Assembly: GCA_035501495.1 (NCBI GenBank)
Contig: DATJWB010000210.1
Coordinates: forward strand, 29,756-93,755
Source: JAIQFL01 sp035501495
Lineage (GTDB): Bacteria; Acidobacteriota; Terriglobia; Bryobacterales; Bryobacteraceae
DNA length: 64,000 nucleotides
Direction of reading: 5' to 3'
In this document: positions 17,817-26,286 of the stretch, piece by piece
Numbering within the stretch: position 1 is the stretch's first letter
How the letters are laid out: each line of letters opens with the position of its first letter
Notes under the pieces: model-generated
Seen by the model: the letters and a program-made list of their open reading frames with translations, nothing else
Told to the model about the DNA's origin: nothing
Databases searched by the model: none
Position numbers and translations under genes: made by a program

Positions 17817-18155
17817 ATGTCTAGGCATCAACAAGCCGACCTCCTTCAGGGCACGCTTGACATGCTCATCCTGAAGGTCGCCGCGCTCGAACCGATCCAC
17901 GGATACGCCATCGTCCAGCGGCTGCAGCAAATCTCTAAGGATGCACTTCAGATCCGGCAGGGATCGCTCTACCCGGCGCTGTATCGGTTGGAGAGCCGCG
18001 GCTGGCTGAAGGCAGAATGGAAAACGACCGAAGGCGGCCGCGAAGCCAAATTCTATAGCCTCACGCGCGAGGGGCGCCGCCAATTGGAGTCCGAAACCGC
18101 CGGCTGGAAGCGCCTGTGTGATGCCATCTCGCTGGTTCTGGAGACACCGGAATGA
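17817..18155 (+). CDS. PadR family transcriptional regulator
   Basis: The 112-residue winged-helix protein is nearly all PadR domain. DLLQGTLDMLILKVAALEPI then HGYAIVQRLQQIS, QGSLYPALYRLESRGWLKAE and AKFYSLTREGRRQLESE match the family from end to end. Acidobacterial ADOP genes very often follow such a regulator, and here the stop overlaps the ADOP start (ATGA). It probably represses the pair through the palindrome just upstream until a small ligand is bound. No Shine-Dalgarno precedes the ATG, which agrees with a leaderless or nearly leaderless transcript. Confidence 0.92.
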   Translation: MSRHQQADLLQGTLDMLILKVAALEPIHGYAIVQRLQQISKDALQIRQGSLYPALYRLESRGWLKAEWKTTEGGREAKFYSLTREGRRQLESETAGWKRLCDAISLVLETPE

Positions 18156-20809
18156 GAATTCCGCTCAGACGCCGCAACTGGGAAAGGAGCATGGATACCG
18201 AACTTCGCTTCCATCTCGACCAACAGATCAATGAGTATATGGGCCGCGGACTGAGCCGCGCGGAGGCCGAACGGCGAGCCAGGCAGGAATTCGGAACCCT
18301 TGAATTGGCCAAGGACGAGTGCCGCGACCAGCGGTCCACCGAATGGTTGAATCACGGTTTGCGCGACGTTCGCCACGCCTGCCGCTCGCTCCGGAAGAGT
18401 CCCGGCTTTGCCGCCGCCGTCATTGCCACTCTCGCCCTCGGTATCGGCGCGAACACCGCCGTTTTCAGCCTGATCTATTCCGTTCTGCTGAAGCCGCTCC
18501 CTTATCCCGCGGCTGACCGCATCTTCGCCGTCGAGACGTTACTTCCAAGACAGAACGGCTTCTCGAGTTCGCCCATGCGCGTCCAGGATTATCTCGCGTG
18601 GCGCAAGGCGAACACCGCCTTCGAATCCGTTGCCGCACTCACGCCGGCGCAATGGAATCTCACCGGCGACGGCGAACCCGAGCGCCTCGGCGGCGCACTG
18701 GTCTCGGCCAACTTCTTCACGTTTCTCGGAGCAACGCTCGAGCTTGGCCACGGTTTCACCGCCGATGAAGAGACACCCGGCAAACAACCTGTCGTCGTGA
18801 TCAGCGATTCGCTCTGGCGCCGCCGCTACAGCGCCGATCCGGCTCTCATCGGAAAGACCATCATGTTGAATGCCGTCCCGCGCGTGGTGGCTGGCATCGC
18901 GCCACCCTCGCTGCTCGTCCCTACCGGCACGCTGCTGCACTCGACGCTGGCCTTTGCGCCGCGAGTCGACGTGTGGCAGCCCATCGCGCCCACCAGCGAG
19001 GAACTTCAAGGCGAAAACTGGAACTACGGCATCCTGGTCTGTCTTCGCGATGGTGAGATCGCCGAACGCGGCCGCCAACAGTTGCAGGCGATGCTGAACG
19101 GTTCGATCCGAGCCGCCGTTCCGGATTTCAAGGACGAGTTGACTACGCGCCTCGTCCCTATCCGCGAGATTTATTCTTCGAAAGTGCGGCTGCGTTTGCT
19201 GCTGATTTTCGCAGCTTCCGGGCTCCTTCTGTTGATCGCGTGCACGAACATCGCGAATCTCTTTCTGGCCCGGGTAGCCGGCCGCTCCACGGAACTCGCG
19301 ACTCGCGTCGCGCTGGGCGCAGGCCGCGCTCGCATTGTGAGCCATCTGCTCATGGAAAGCTTATTGTTAGCGACTCTTGGCGGCGCGGCCGGTGCCATCG
19401 CCGCCCAAAGCGGTGTCAGCCTGCTGGTGGCATATGGACCCGCCGAATTGGGAATTCTCTCCGCGCCGAGCCTCAATCTTGCGGCGCTCTGGTTCACCCT
19501 GGCCGTCAGCCTGACCACCGGCTTGATTTGCGGCGCATTACCCGCCGTCGCAGTCTGGCGCAAAGATCCCGCGGCGGTTCTGCAAGACGCTGGCCGCAAC
19601 GCGCTTGGCGGACGCGGAGCCATGCGGCTACGCCAGGGGCTGGTCGCGGTCGAGGTGGCCCTTGGTACCGCGCTCCTGATATCCGCCGGCCTGCTGCTGC
19701 ACACGTTCGTCAACGTCATGGCCGCCGATCGGGGGTACGCCGTGGAGCGTATCCTTTCGGTGGACCTCGGCCTTTTCGATGCGCGATATGGTCCCGGTCC
19801 GCGCCGCGTAGCGTTCTGTCGTGAACTGATCCAGCGCATTCAAACATTGCCCGGCGTTCAGGCCGCTGGCGTCATCGGAGGGCTCCCGGTGAATTCCGGG
19901 ACCTCTGTCACCAGCCAGACGATCTTATACGTCACCGACACCAATCTTCCCGCCGTTGCCATGGAGAGGCCAGTGGCGTTGATCCGCAGCGTCACGCCGG
20001 GCTATTTTGCCGCCAGCGGCGTGACCTTGCGCGCCGGCCGATTTTTCGACGAAACCGAGCCGGTTCCGGCCGCCATCATCAGCGAGTCACTGGCCAAACG
20101 CTTCTGGCCCGCCGAATCGCTGAGCGCCATAGTCGGCCACCCATTTCGGTACGGCGACACCAATGGACCGCCAGTTACCGTGGCCGGGATTGTGGCTGAT
20201 GCCCGCCCTGGCGCCCTCGACCGCGAATTGCCGCCGCAGGTTTACAGGCCGCAGAGTCAGCGGGCGGGGGGCGCTATGTCCCTCGTCGTGAAGACCGCGC
20301 AGGAACCCGGCGGCCTGGCCTCCGCGGTCCGCGCCGAGATCCGCAAAATGGATCCCAACCTTCCGATCCCAGCTATCCGCACCATGCGAGAGATCCTCTC
20401 CCGGACGGTGGCCGAGCGCCGCTTCCAAATGGCGCTGACGGTCCTGTTTGCACTGACGGCGCTGTGCCTCGGCGCCGTCGGTATCTACGGGGTGGTGAGC
20501 TATTCGATCGCGTGCCGCACTCGCGATATCGGCCTGCGCATAGCGCTCGGCGCCCTACCAGGCGATGTGATGTGCTGGGTCTTCGCGATCGGATTGCGTC
20601 CCGTGCTGGCCGGCCTCGTCGCCGGCCTGTTTCTCGCCACCGCGATTGGCCGGGCGCTGCGCGGCCTGCTGTACGGGATCGCGCCAACCGACCCTGTCTC
20701 ATTCGGCCTCGTTACTCTAATTCTGCTCACGACCGCGATCATAGCGTGTTATCTCCCGGCACGGCGCGCCGCACAACTCGATCCGACTATCGCGCTCCGG
20801 CACGAATAG
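18152..20809 (+). CDS. ADOP-family permease with N-terminal prefix domain
   Basis: The product has 885 residues. Residues 1-70 are the permease-prefix domain found ahead of PadR-linked ADOPs (ELRFHLDQQINEYMGRGLSR, AERRARQEFG). The first MacB/FtsX half starts with LRKSPGFAAAVIATLALGIG and continues to FtsX helices near residues 345-470 (LLLIACTNIANLFLARVAGR). The second half starts at about 490 (GLVAVEVALGTALLISAGLL) and ends with the last FtsX block (CLGAVGIYGVVSYSIACRTR, DIGLRIALGALPGDV, closing PTIALRHE). There is no ATPase domain or neighbour. It is co-transcribed and coupled with padR. The transported or sensed compound is unknown; drug or lipid export is the usual guess for MacB relatives. 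Confidence 0.9.
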   Translation: MRIPLRRRNWERSMDTELRFHLDQQINEYMGRGLSRAEAERRARQEFGTLELAKDECRDQRSTEWLNHGLRDVRHACRSLRKSPGFAAAVIATLALGIGANTAVFSLIYSVLLKPLPYPAADRIFAVETLLPRQNGFSSSPMRVQDYLAWRKANTAFESVAALTPAQWNLTGDGEPERLGGALVSANFFTFLGATLELGHGFTADEETPGKQPVVVISDSLWRRRYSADPALIGKTIMLNAVPRVVAGIAPPSLLVPTGTLLHSTLAFAPRVDVWQPIAPTSEELQGENWNYGILVCLRDGEIAERGRQQLQAMLNGSIRAAVPDFKDELTTRLVPIREIYSSKVRLRLLLIFAASGLLLLIACTNIANLFLARVAGRSTELATRVALGAGRARIVSHLLMESLLLATLGGAAGAIAAQSGVSLLVAYGPAELGILSAPSLNLAALWFTLAVSLTTGLICGALPAVAVWRKDPAAVLQDAGRNALGGRGAMRLRQGLVAVEVALGTALLISAGLLLHTFVNVMAADRGYAVERILSVDLGLFDARYGPGPRRVAFCRELIQRIQTLPGVQAAGVIGGLPVNSGTSVTSQTILYVTDTNLPAVAMERPVALIRSVTPGYFAASGVTLRAGRFFDETEPVPAAIISESLAKRFWPAESLSAIVGHPFRYGDTNGPPVTVAGIVADARPGALDRELPPQVYRPQSQRAGGAMSLVVKTAQEPGGLASAVRAEIRKMDPNLPIPAIRTMREILSRTVAERRFQMALTVLFALTALCLGAVGIYGVVSYSIACRTRDIGLRIALGALPGDVMCWVFAIGLRPVLAGLVAGLFLATAIGRALRGLLYGIAPTDPVSFGLVTLILLTTAIIACYLPARRAAQLDPTIALRHE

Positions 20810-20902
20810 CACGTCAATCATATGGAAACGAGCCTCGGGTCCGGCATTCGACATTGTGGCTGCTAAGCCGCGTTCGGCATAGCAGCCAGCGGGACCACGG
20901 CG

Positions 20903-22141
20903 CTACTCGTAACGCAGCGCGTCGATCGGATTGATGCGCGAGGCCTTCACCGCCGGGTAGATGCCGAACACCACCCCCACCACCACCGACACACCGAACG
21001 CAATCACCACCGAGAGCGTCGTCACGATGGTCTTCCACTCGGCCGTGCGGGCGATCAGCCACGCCAGGAAGAATCCGAAGCCGATGCCCAGCAGCCCGCC
21101 GCCCACGGAAATCAGAACAGATTCCGTCAGAAACTGCCGCACGATATCGAAACGCCGCGCGCCGATCGAGCGGCGGATGCCGATCTCGCGTGTGCGCTCC
21201 AGCACCGTCGCCAGCACGATGTTCATGATGCCGATGCCGCCTACCAGCAGCGAAATCGCGGCAATCGCCACCATCACGTAGGTGAAGATGGTCTGCGTCC
21301 GTTGCTGCTGCGCCAGCAGCGCCGCCGGGATGGTCACGGTGAAATCCTGCATGTTGTGGTGGGTGGAATTCAGCACCGAGGTCACCACCTTGGCCGTCTC
21401 GATGCTGTCGGTCGCCGCCGCCAGCCGCAGGTCGATGCCATCCAGATCGTCCTTCATGTTGGCGCTCTGGTCCCAGAAGCGGTATTGAAAGGTGTTGAGC
21501 GGGATGTAGATGATGTTGTTGACATCCTGCATGGCTCCGCCCGAGCTCTGGGCGCCCGCCATGAGCTGCTCGTTCAACACCCCCAATACCGCCATCCACG
21601 TGTCGTTCACCTTGACGTACTTGCCCACCGCGGGACCGTATCCCAGCAGATTGACCTTCGCGCCCTCGCCCAGAACGCAGACCGTGGCGCTGGCGGCGTC
21701 GTCGCTGGGGGTGAAAAATTCCCCCTCCGCCAGGTGGAGGCTATGGATGGTACTGTAGGACGGCCGCACGCCGTACAGTTCCGGGATATCGCGCGATGGC
21801 TTGGGCAGCACGCGCGCCGGATGCAGCACGCGGCGCGCCGAGAGCGTTTCCAGACCTTCGATATTGGCCTGCAGGATGCGCACGTCGCGCTCCGAAAGCC
21901 CCGGAGACGAGCGGCGGCGCTGTTGAAACTCCTCCTGGCTGGTGGCGGGCCGGGCGTCGATCAGGATGTTGCGCACACCCAGTTGCTCGATGAAGCGCAG
22001 CGATTCTTCCTTCGCGCCTGAACCGATAGCGAGCATGCCGATCACCGACCCCACGCCGAAAACGATCCCGAGAGCCGTGAGCAGAGTGCGGGTTTTCTGG
22101 GCGCGCAGGTTGGAGAGTGCCTGGCCGATATCGGAGATCAT
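20903..22141 (-). CDS. MacB-type ABC transporter permease
   Basis: The product of 412 residues has a classic four-helix MacB/LolC layout. The first helix is at about 20-42 (TRTLLTALGIVFGVGSVIG), then a periplasmic domain, then three helices in the last 130 residues (ISLLVGGIGIMNIVLATVLE, VLISVGGGLLGIGFGFFLAW, and a last one before YPAVKASRINPIDALRYE). RTREIGIRRSIGARRFDI is the FtsX signature. It is the last gene of a minus-strand operon behind three adaptors, each overlapping the next by 4 bases. The ATPase such permeases need is not in the operon: 93 bases downstream the convergent ADOP gene ends. It presumably pairs with an ATPase encoded elsewhere. Confidence 0.88.
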   Translation of the reverse strand: MISDIGQALSNLRAQKTRTLLTALGIVFGVGSVIGMLAIGSGAKEESLRFIEQLGVRNILIDARPATSQEEFQQRRRSSPGLSERDVRILQANIEGLETLSARRVLHPARVLPKPSRDIPELYGVRPSYSTIHSLHLAEGEFFTPSDDAASATVCVLGEGAKVNLLGYGPAVGKYVKVNDTWMAVLGVLNEQLMAGAQSSGGAMQDVNNIIYIPLNTFQYRFWDQSANMKDDLDGIDLRLAAATDSIETAKVVTSVLNSTHHNMQDFTVTIPAALLAQQQRTQTIFTYVMVAIAAISLLVGGIGIMNIVLATVLERTREIGIRRSIGARRFDIVRQFLTESVLISVGGGLLGIGFGFFLAWLIARTAEWKTIVTTLSVVIAFGVSVVVGVVFGIYPAVKASRINPIDALRYE

Positions 22142-23418
22142 TTCGACAGCGCCTTCATGGCGCCTTGCGGGCCGGCAGCGGTCTTGTTCTGCTGGTCGGG
22201 ATTGGACATGGCCACCAGGTCGCCTTCCTTCACCCCCGTGATCACGGCCTGGCTCTCGCTGCGACGTACCAGCGTGACATCGTGCGGCATGAAGCCATTG
22301 GCCGTTTCCTGATACACGAATGTGCGGCCGTCGCTTTCAAACAGCGCCTGCGAGGGTACCCAGAGGACGTTCTCCATGCTCTCGAGCGTAATCACCATGT
22401 TCGATGTCATGCCGGGGCGCAATTCCGGCCCCGCCTGGTCGAGCGCAATGCGGCACTCGAATTTCCGGTCCCAGGGCGGGCCGGTGGTGCCCCCGATGCT
22501 CTTCACATGCCCCTGAAAGCTCTTCCCCGCGAGCGCGACCACGCCCACGGACACCTTTTGTCCCACCGAAAGATGACCGCGGTCCAATTCGCCGACGCTG
22601 GCGCTCACTTCCCAGCTCTTGAGGTCCGGAATCTGCGCTACGGCCATCCCCGCGCGCGCTGTGTCGCCGAGTTGGAAGGGAGGCAACTGCATGCCCCAAT
22701 AAATCATGTTCTGGTTGGTGTTCTGCTGGATGTTGACGTAGCCCGACGTTTTGGCCTTCAAGGTCATGCTGTCGATGATCTTGTGCGCGGTCTCGGCTGC
22801 TACCTTGGCCTTGTTTTCGGCAGCCTTCTGAATCTCGATTCCCGCTAACGAGGTGGCCTTCTTGTTCTTGATATCCTGCAGCGCCTGCCGCTGGCGGTTC
22901 TTGGCGGCCTCCAGCGCGAGCTCATTCTGGCGGGCCTGAATCGAAGGCAGCAGCGGGTTTCTGCGAAGCTCCAGTTCGGCTGTCTTCACGTCCGACGCCG
23001 TTGACAGGATGGTGTAGGCGGATTCCTCGTCAGTCGCATCGCTGGTGGCCTGCGCCTGGATCACCTGCTGCTGGGCTTCCGCGAGGTCGGCTTCGGCTTC
23101 GCGCAGATTATACTCCTGCTGGGTGGTATCGAACTGAACGACGGTGTCGCCCGCGTTCACCACTTCACCCGGGTCGCGGAGCAACGTGATGGCCATGTCG
23201 CCGCCGCCGGTCATTGGCGCGGTGAGCATCTCCGAATTGCCTCCCTGAAGCTCTCCACGCGCGGCCACGGACAAGGTGACCCGCCCCTTCTTCACTTTGG
23301 TGGCGGGAACCTCGGCCCCGGCGCTGGAGGAGGTCGCCCTGATCAGGCGAAGGGCGCTCCAGGCAATCCCGCCTAGCACCGCCAGCACGACCAGCGGCAT
23401 CAGGATCCGCATCTTCAT
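22138..23418 (-). CDS. HlyD/MacA-type periplasmic adaptor (third of three)
   Basis: The product has 426 residues. One N-terminal helix anchors it (LMPLVVLAVLGGIAWSAL). A lipoyl-like half follows (DPGEVVNAGDTVVQFDTTQQ), then a long Ala/Glu/Gln-rich helical hairpin at about 110-235 (REAEADLAEAQQQVIQAQAT, KNRQRQALQDIKNKKAT). The returning barrel and membrane-proximal domain hold VSASVGELDRGHLSVGQKVS, LRPGMTSNMVITLESMENVL and WVPSQALFESDGRTFVYQE. It is the MacA-like bridge between an inner-membrane permease and an outer-membrane channel. It overlaps both neighbours by 4 bases. Confidence 0.87.
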   Translation of the reverse strand: MKMRILMPLVVLAVLGGIAWSALRLIRATSSSAGAEVPATKVKKGRVTLSVAARGELQGGNSEMLTAPMTGGGDMAITLLRDPGEVVNAGDTVVQFDTTQQEYNLREAEADLAEAQQQVIQAQATSDATDEESAYTILSTASDVKTAELELRRNPLLPSIQARQNELALEAAKNRQRQALQDIKNKKATSLAGIEIQKAAENKAKVAAETAHKIIDSMTLKAKTSGYVNIQQNTNQNMIYWGMQLPPFQLGDTARAGMAVAQIPDLKSWEVSASVGELDRGHLSVGQKVSVGVVALAGKSFQGHVKSIGGTTGPPWDRKFECRIALDQAGPELRPGMTSNMVITLESMENVLWVPSQALFESDGRTFVYQETANGFMPHDVTLVRRSESQAVITGVKEGDLVAMSNPDQQNKTAAGPQGAMKALSK

Positions 23419-24659
23419 TTCTTCTGGTCCTTCCCGGCATCCACCAGCGCCACCACCGACCCCGCGGGAACGCCCGTGACCGCCAGCTCATCCGGGTTGC
23501 GCGCCTGCACCTGCACCTCGACGGCGCGATAGTGACCGTTGTTGGCCAGGTAGACGATGGGCTTTCCGTCCCGCGTAAACAGCGCCTTGGCGGGGATGCT
23601 GATGGCGTTGGGAATGCGGTTGATGACTATGTCCATGCCGCCGTTCATGCCGGGGCGCAGACGCGCATCGGGATGCGGAATCGGCGAGTACGCCCGGAAG
23701 TTGCGCGTGGGAGGCCACTCGTTGGTGGTCTCGGCGAGCAGCGAAATCTGTCCGATCTTGGCCGGCATCGTCAGTTCCGGCAGGGCATCCACCCGCACCC
23801 GCGTCTCGTTGCCGACTCCGATGCGGCCGCGGTCGATCTCTTCCACTTTGGCGTCCATCTGCAGCGTTTCGAGGTCCGGCATCTCGGCTAGCTGCATGCC
23901 CGCGAACACGTTGTCCCCCACCTTGAACGGCTTGGCATTCATCCACCCCTGCGAGTAGTTGGGCGAGAACACCACGTATCCCGGAATGCGCGCCTTGATG
24001 ACCATCTGGGAGATGCGCGTTTTGGTGAGATCTACATCCGACGCGGCCTGGTCGCGGAGACGCGTCAGCGAAGCGATCTTGGATTTATCGGAGGTGGCGT
24101 GCAGCGCCACGGTGGCTTCCTGCACCTTGAGCTTCTGCTCCGCCACGCCCAGGTCCACCTTGCTTTCCTCTCCCGCGATGCGGCTGACGATTTCCTGCTT
24201 GGAGACCTCCAACTGTGCCTTCTCCAGGGTGTACTTGGCATCGGCAAGATCGCTGACGTCCTGTTCGGCGGTGATCTTGGCTTGTGCCACGGCCTGATCG
24301 AGCGTGGCCTGCGCCTGTTTCAACTGCGCGTCCTTCTGCTGGAGGGTCTGTTCGGCGCTGCTGGAATCGAACTTCACGATGGTGGCGTCCTTCTCCACCT
24401 TTTCCCCCGGCGCCGTCAGCCAGGCGATTCGCAGGTTGGGCACCATGGGGGCGTAAATCTGAACGGAACGGCCGGCCTTCAGCTCTCCACGGCAGCGGAT
24501 GATCACCAGAAAATCGCCCTGCCGGGCCGGAGCCACCGGCAGCATCACGGCCGACTGCACCTGCCGGAGATGATAGACGCCGGCCGATGCGCCGCCCACC
24601 GCCAGGAGCACCAGCAGGAAAATCGCCCAAAAACGAATTCTCCGGCTGCGGGCGCTCAT
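23415..24659 (-). CDS. HlyD/MacA-type periplasmic adaptor (second of three)
   Basis: The product has 414 residues. The anchor helix is IRFWAIFLLVLLAVGGASAG. The lipoyl half carries LTAPGEKVEKDATIVKFDSS, followed by a long coiled hairpin (QQKDAQLKQAQATLDQAVAQ to about residue 240) and the barrel segment AEMPDLETLQMDAKVEEIDR. The closing segment LRPGMNGGMDIVINRIPNAI leads to SIPAKALFTRDGKPIVYLAN, which is canonical. It resembles the next adaptor but is not a close duplicate, so the two probably form a mixed assembly or act in alternative pumps. ATGA-type overlaps on both sides show tight coupling. Confidence 0.87.
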   Translation of the reverse strand: MSARSRRIRFWAIFLLVLLAVGGASAGVYHLRQVQSAVMLPVAPARQGDFLVIIRCRGELKAGRSVQIYAPMVPNLRIAWLTAPGEKVEKDATIVKFDSSSAEQTLQQKDAQLKQAQATLDQAVAQAKITAEQDVSDLADAKYTLEKAQLEVSKQEIVSRIAGEESKVDLGVAEQKLKVQEATVALHATSDKSKIASLTRLRDQAASDVDLTKTRISQMVIKARIPGYVVFSPNYSQGWMNAKPFKVGDNVFAGMQLAEMPDLETLQMDAKVEEIDRGRIGVGNETRVRVDALPELTMPAKIGQISLLAETTNEWPPTRNFRAYSPIPHPDARLRPGMNGGMDIVINRIPNAISIPAKALFTRDGKPIVYLANNGHYRAVEVQVQARNPDELAVTGVPAGSVVALVDAGKDQKK

Positions 24660-25711
24660 TTCCCGCCCTCTGCTTTGTCGCCGCCCGGTCCTTCCAGCAC
24701 CAGCGCCGCCGAGAGATCGGGCATCAGGTGGGGATCGGACTTGTCGAGCTTGAAGACTGCCGTGAACGACTTGATCGGGCTGCCGAAGGCCGACGAGGCC
24801 ACGGGGCTGGCAAATTCGAAATGCGCGGGCAAGACCAGGTCAGGGTAGGCGTCAAAGTAGACGGTCGCCTTGGTGCCGGCGGCCAGCGCGGCGCCATCGG
24901 GCTCGCCCACCGCGCAGCGTACCTGCATTTCCGTCGGGTCGAAGATGCTCACCAGGGGCTGCCCGCGCCACAGCTGATCGCCTTCCTGCGCATGCCCCAT
25001 GGAGTTGTTGCGGTACAGGTTCTGATGGGCCACCATGCCCGAGAGGTTGGCCTTCAGCTCCAGCTTCGACATGTTGGTTTGAGCGCGCTCCAGAGCCACC
25101 TTCTGGCGGTCGCGCTGCAATTCCAGAATGCGCAGCGCGGCGGCATCCGCCTTATCGTGAAAAGCATTCGATTTCTTGAGGCTGTCCACGTGTTTGCGCG
25201 AAATATCGACCTTTTCCTCGTCTTTCAGACGATCGATTTCCGCCAGAACCGGCCCCTTCTGCAGCTCCATTTCGGCCTTGGCAAGGTCGGCCTCGGCCTG
25301 CGCCAGGTCGGACGCGCGCTTTTCGAAATCGGCCCGATTCTGCGCGGCTTTCTGCTCCACCTGGTGGCTCAAGTCGTCGTACTTGGCTTGCGTATCCCTC
25401 AAGGTGTCGGCCTGCGTAGTGTTATCGAACAGGGCCACAATGTCGCCCTCTTTGACTTCCGAACCGTTGGGAATCAGCTTGGTGAGGGTCAAGGCGCCAC
25501 CCGGACCCCAGATCTGAGGTACCAGCACTTTCGAGGAGTGAACGGCTTCCACAAGGCCGGTGAGCCGTACCTCGCGCTTCACCTGGGCCGGTCCCGAGGC
25601 TGGAGTCGACCCCGAACTGGCTGCCTGTACCGACGAGGTAACCTCACGCGCGCAAGACGCCAGTAGGACCATCGAAACGACCGCACCGAGTTCCCGCAGA
25701 GTACATCGCAT
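24656..25711 (-). CDS. Lipoprotein HlyD-type adaptor (first of three)
   Basis: The product has 351 residues from ATG 25711. The frame is open far upstream, but this start gives the lipoprotein signal MRCTLRELGAVVSMVLLASC with lipobox LLASC at residue 20. It has a lipoyl-like segment (IPNGSEVKEGDIVALFDNTT), a coiled hairpin at about 80-200 (AEADLAKAEMELQKGPVL, ILELQRDRQKVALERAQTNM) and a short barrel end (LMPDLSAALVLEGPGGD). It lacks the last membrane-proximal segment seen in the other two. It would be an outer- or inner-leaflet lipid-anchored adaptor opening the operon. The 213 bases before the start are shared with a divergent small membrane-protein gene and should contain the operon promoter. 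Confidence 0.83.
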   Translation of the reverse strand: MRCTLRELGAVVSMVLLASCAREVTSSVQAASSGSTPASGPAQVKREVRLTGLVEAVHSSKVLVPQIWGPGGALTLTKLIPNGSEVKEGDIVALFDNTTQADTLRDTQAKYDDLSHQVEQKAAQNRADFEKRASDLAQAEADLAKAEMELQKGPVLAEIDRLKDEEKVDISRKHVDSLKKSNAFHDKADAAALRILELQRDRQKVALERAQTNMSKLELKANLSGMVAHQNLYRNNSMGHAQEGDQLWRGQPLVSIFDPTEMQVRCAVGEPDGAALAAGTKATVYFDAYPDLVLPAHFEFASPVASSAFGSPIKSFTAVFKLDKSDPHLMPDLSAALVLEGPGGDKAEGGK

Positions 25712-25924
25712 AGTCTGGTCTCGGACATTAGACGCCGATATGGACCAAATGGTTGATAGGAAATTCCCCGGCAGAGGTGTGAAGAGGTAAACACACTGTG
25801 CAATTAAAACAAAAGGGGTTGGAGCTCTGCCCATCCTGAAATGCGGGGGAAAACTCTGATTTCGCACGGTACGGGCGGCAATCCGCCCTGGTACGGATAC
25901 CGCACACCCGGTATCATAAGCACC

Positions 25925-26173
25925 ATGCTGCGGTACGCATCCCTGGCGCTGGCCATCCTCGCGGCCGGTGCGGCTATCTGGTTTACCTCCTTGTACCTGG
26001 GCGGATATGCGCCGGCCCTGGCGCACGAGCGCGCGGCCCTGGTACCCCTGATCGCGGGATTGGGCGCCGGGATTCTCGAAGGTTTTCGTCGCGGGCGGCT
26101 CCGGGGGGTTGCCACCGCGGCGGCGATCGCGTTGCTCGCCGCCTGGGTGGTTTTCCTGCGTTGGCCCTTTTAG
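25925..26173 (+). CDS. Small membrane protein
   Basis: The 82-residue product has three hydrophobic stretches. YASLALAILAAGAAIWFTSL is followed by LVPLIAGLGAGILEGF, a basic turn (RRGRLRG) and ATAAAIALLAAWVVFL. ATG 25925 is preferred because the frame before it is not hydrophobic or protein-like. It is divergent from the adaptor operon. I do not recognise a family; the composition and clean helices support a real gene. Confidence 0.55.
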   Translation: MLRYASLALAILAAGAAIWFTSLYLGGYAPALAHERAALVPLIAGLGAGILEGFRRGRLRGVATAAAIALLAAWVVFLRWPF

Positions 26174-26286
26174 TGCCAGATACCCTGGTTCCCCACGTTC
26201 CGGCCAGAACCCGTTAGGATGGTACTCTCAGCCTAAAAAACCGGACGTTGCGGAACCGGGCAAAAGAAAGCTAGGGGCCAATCACC

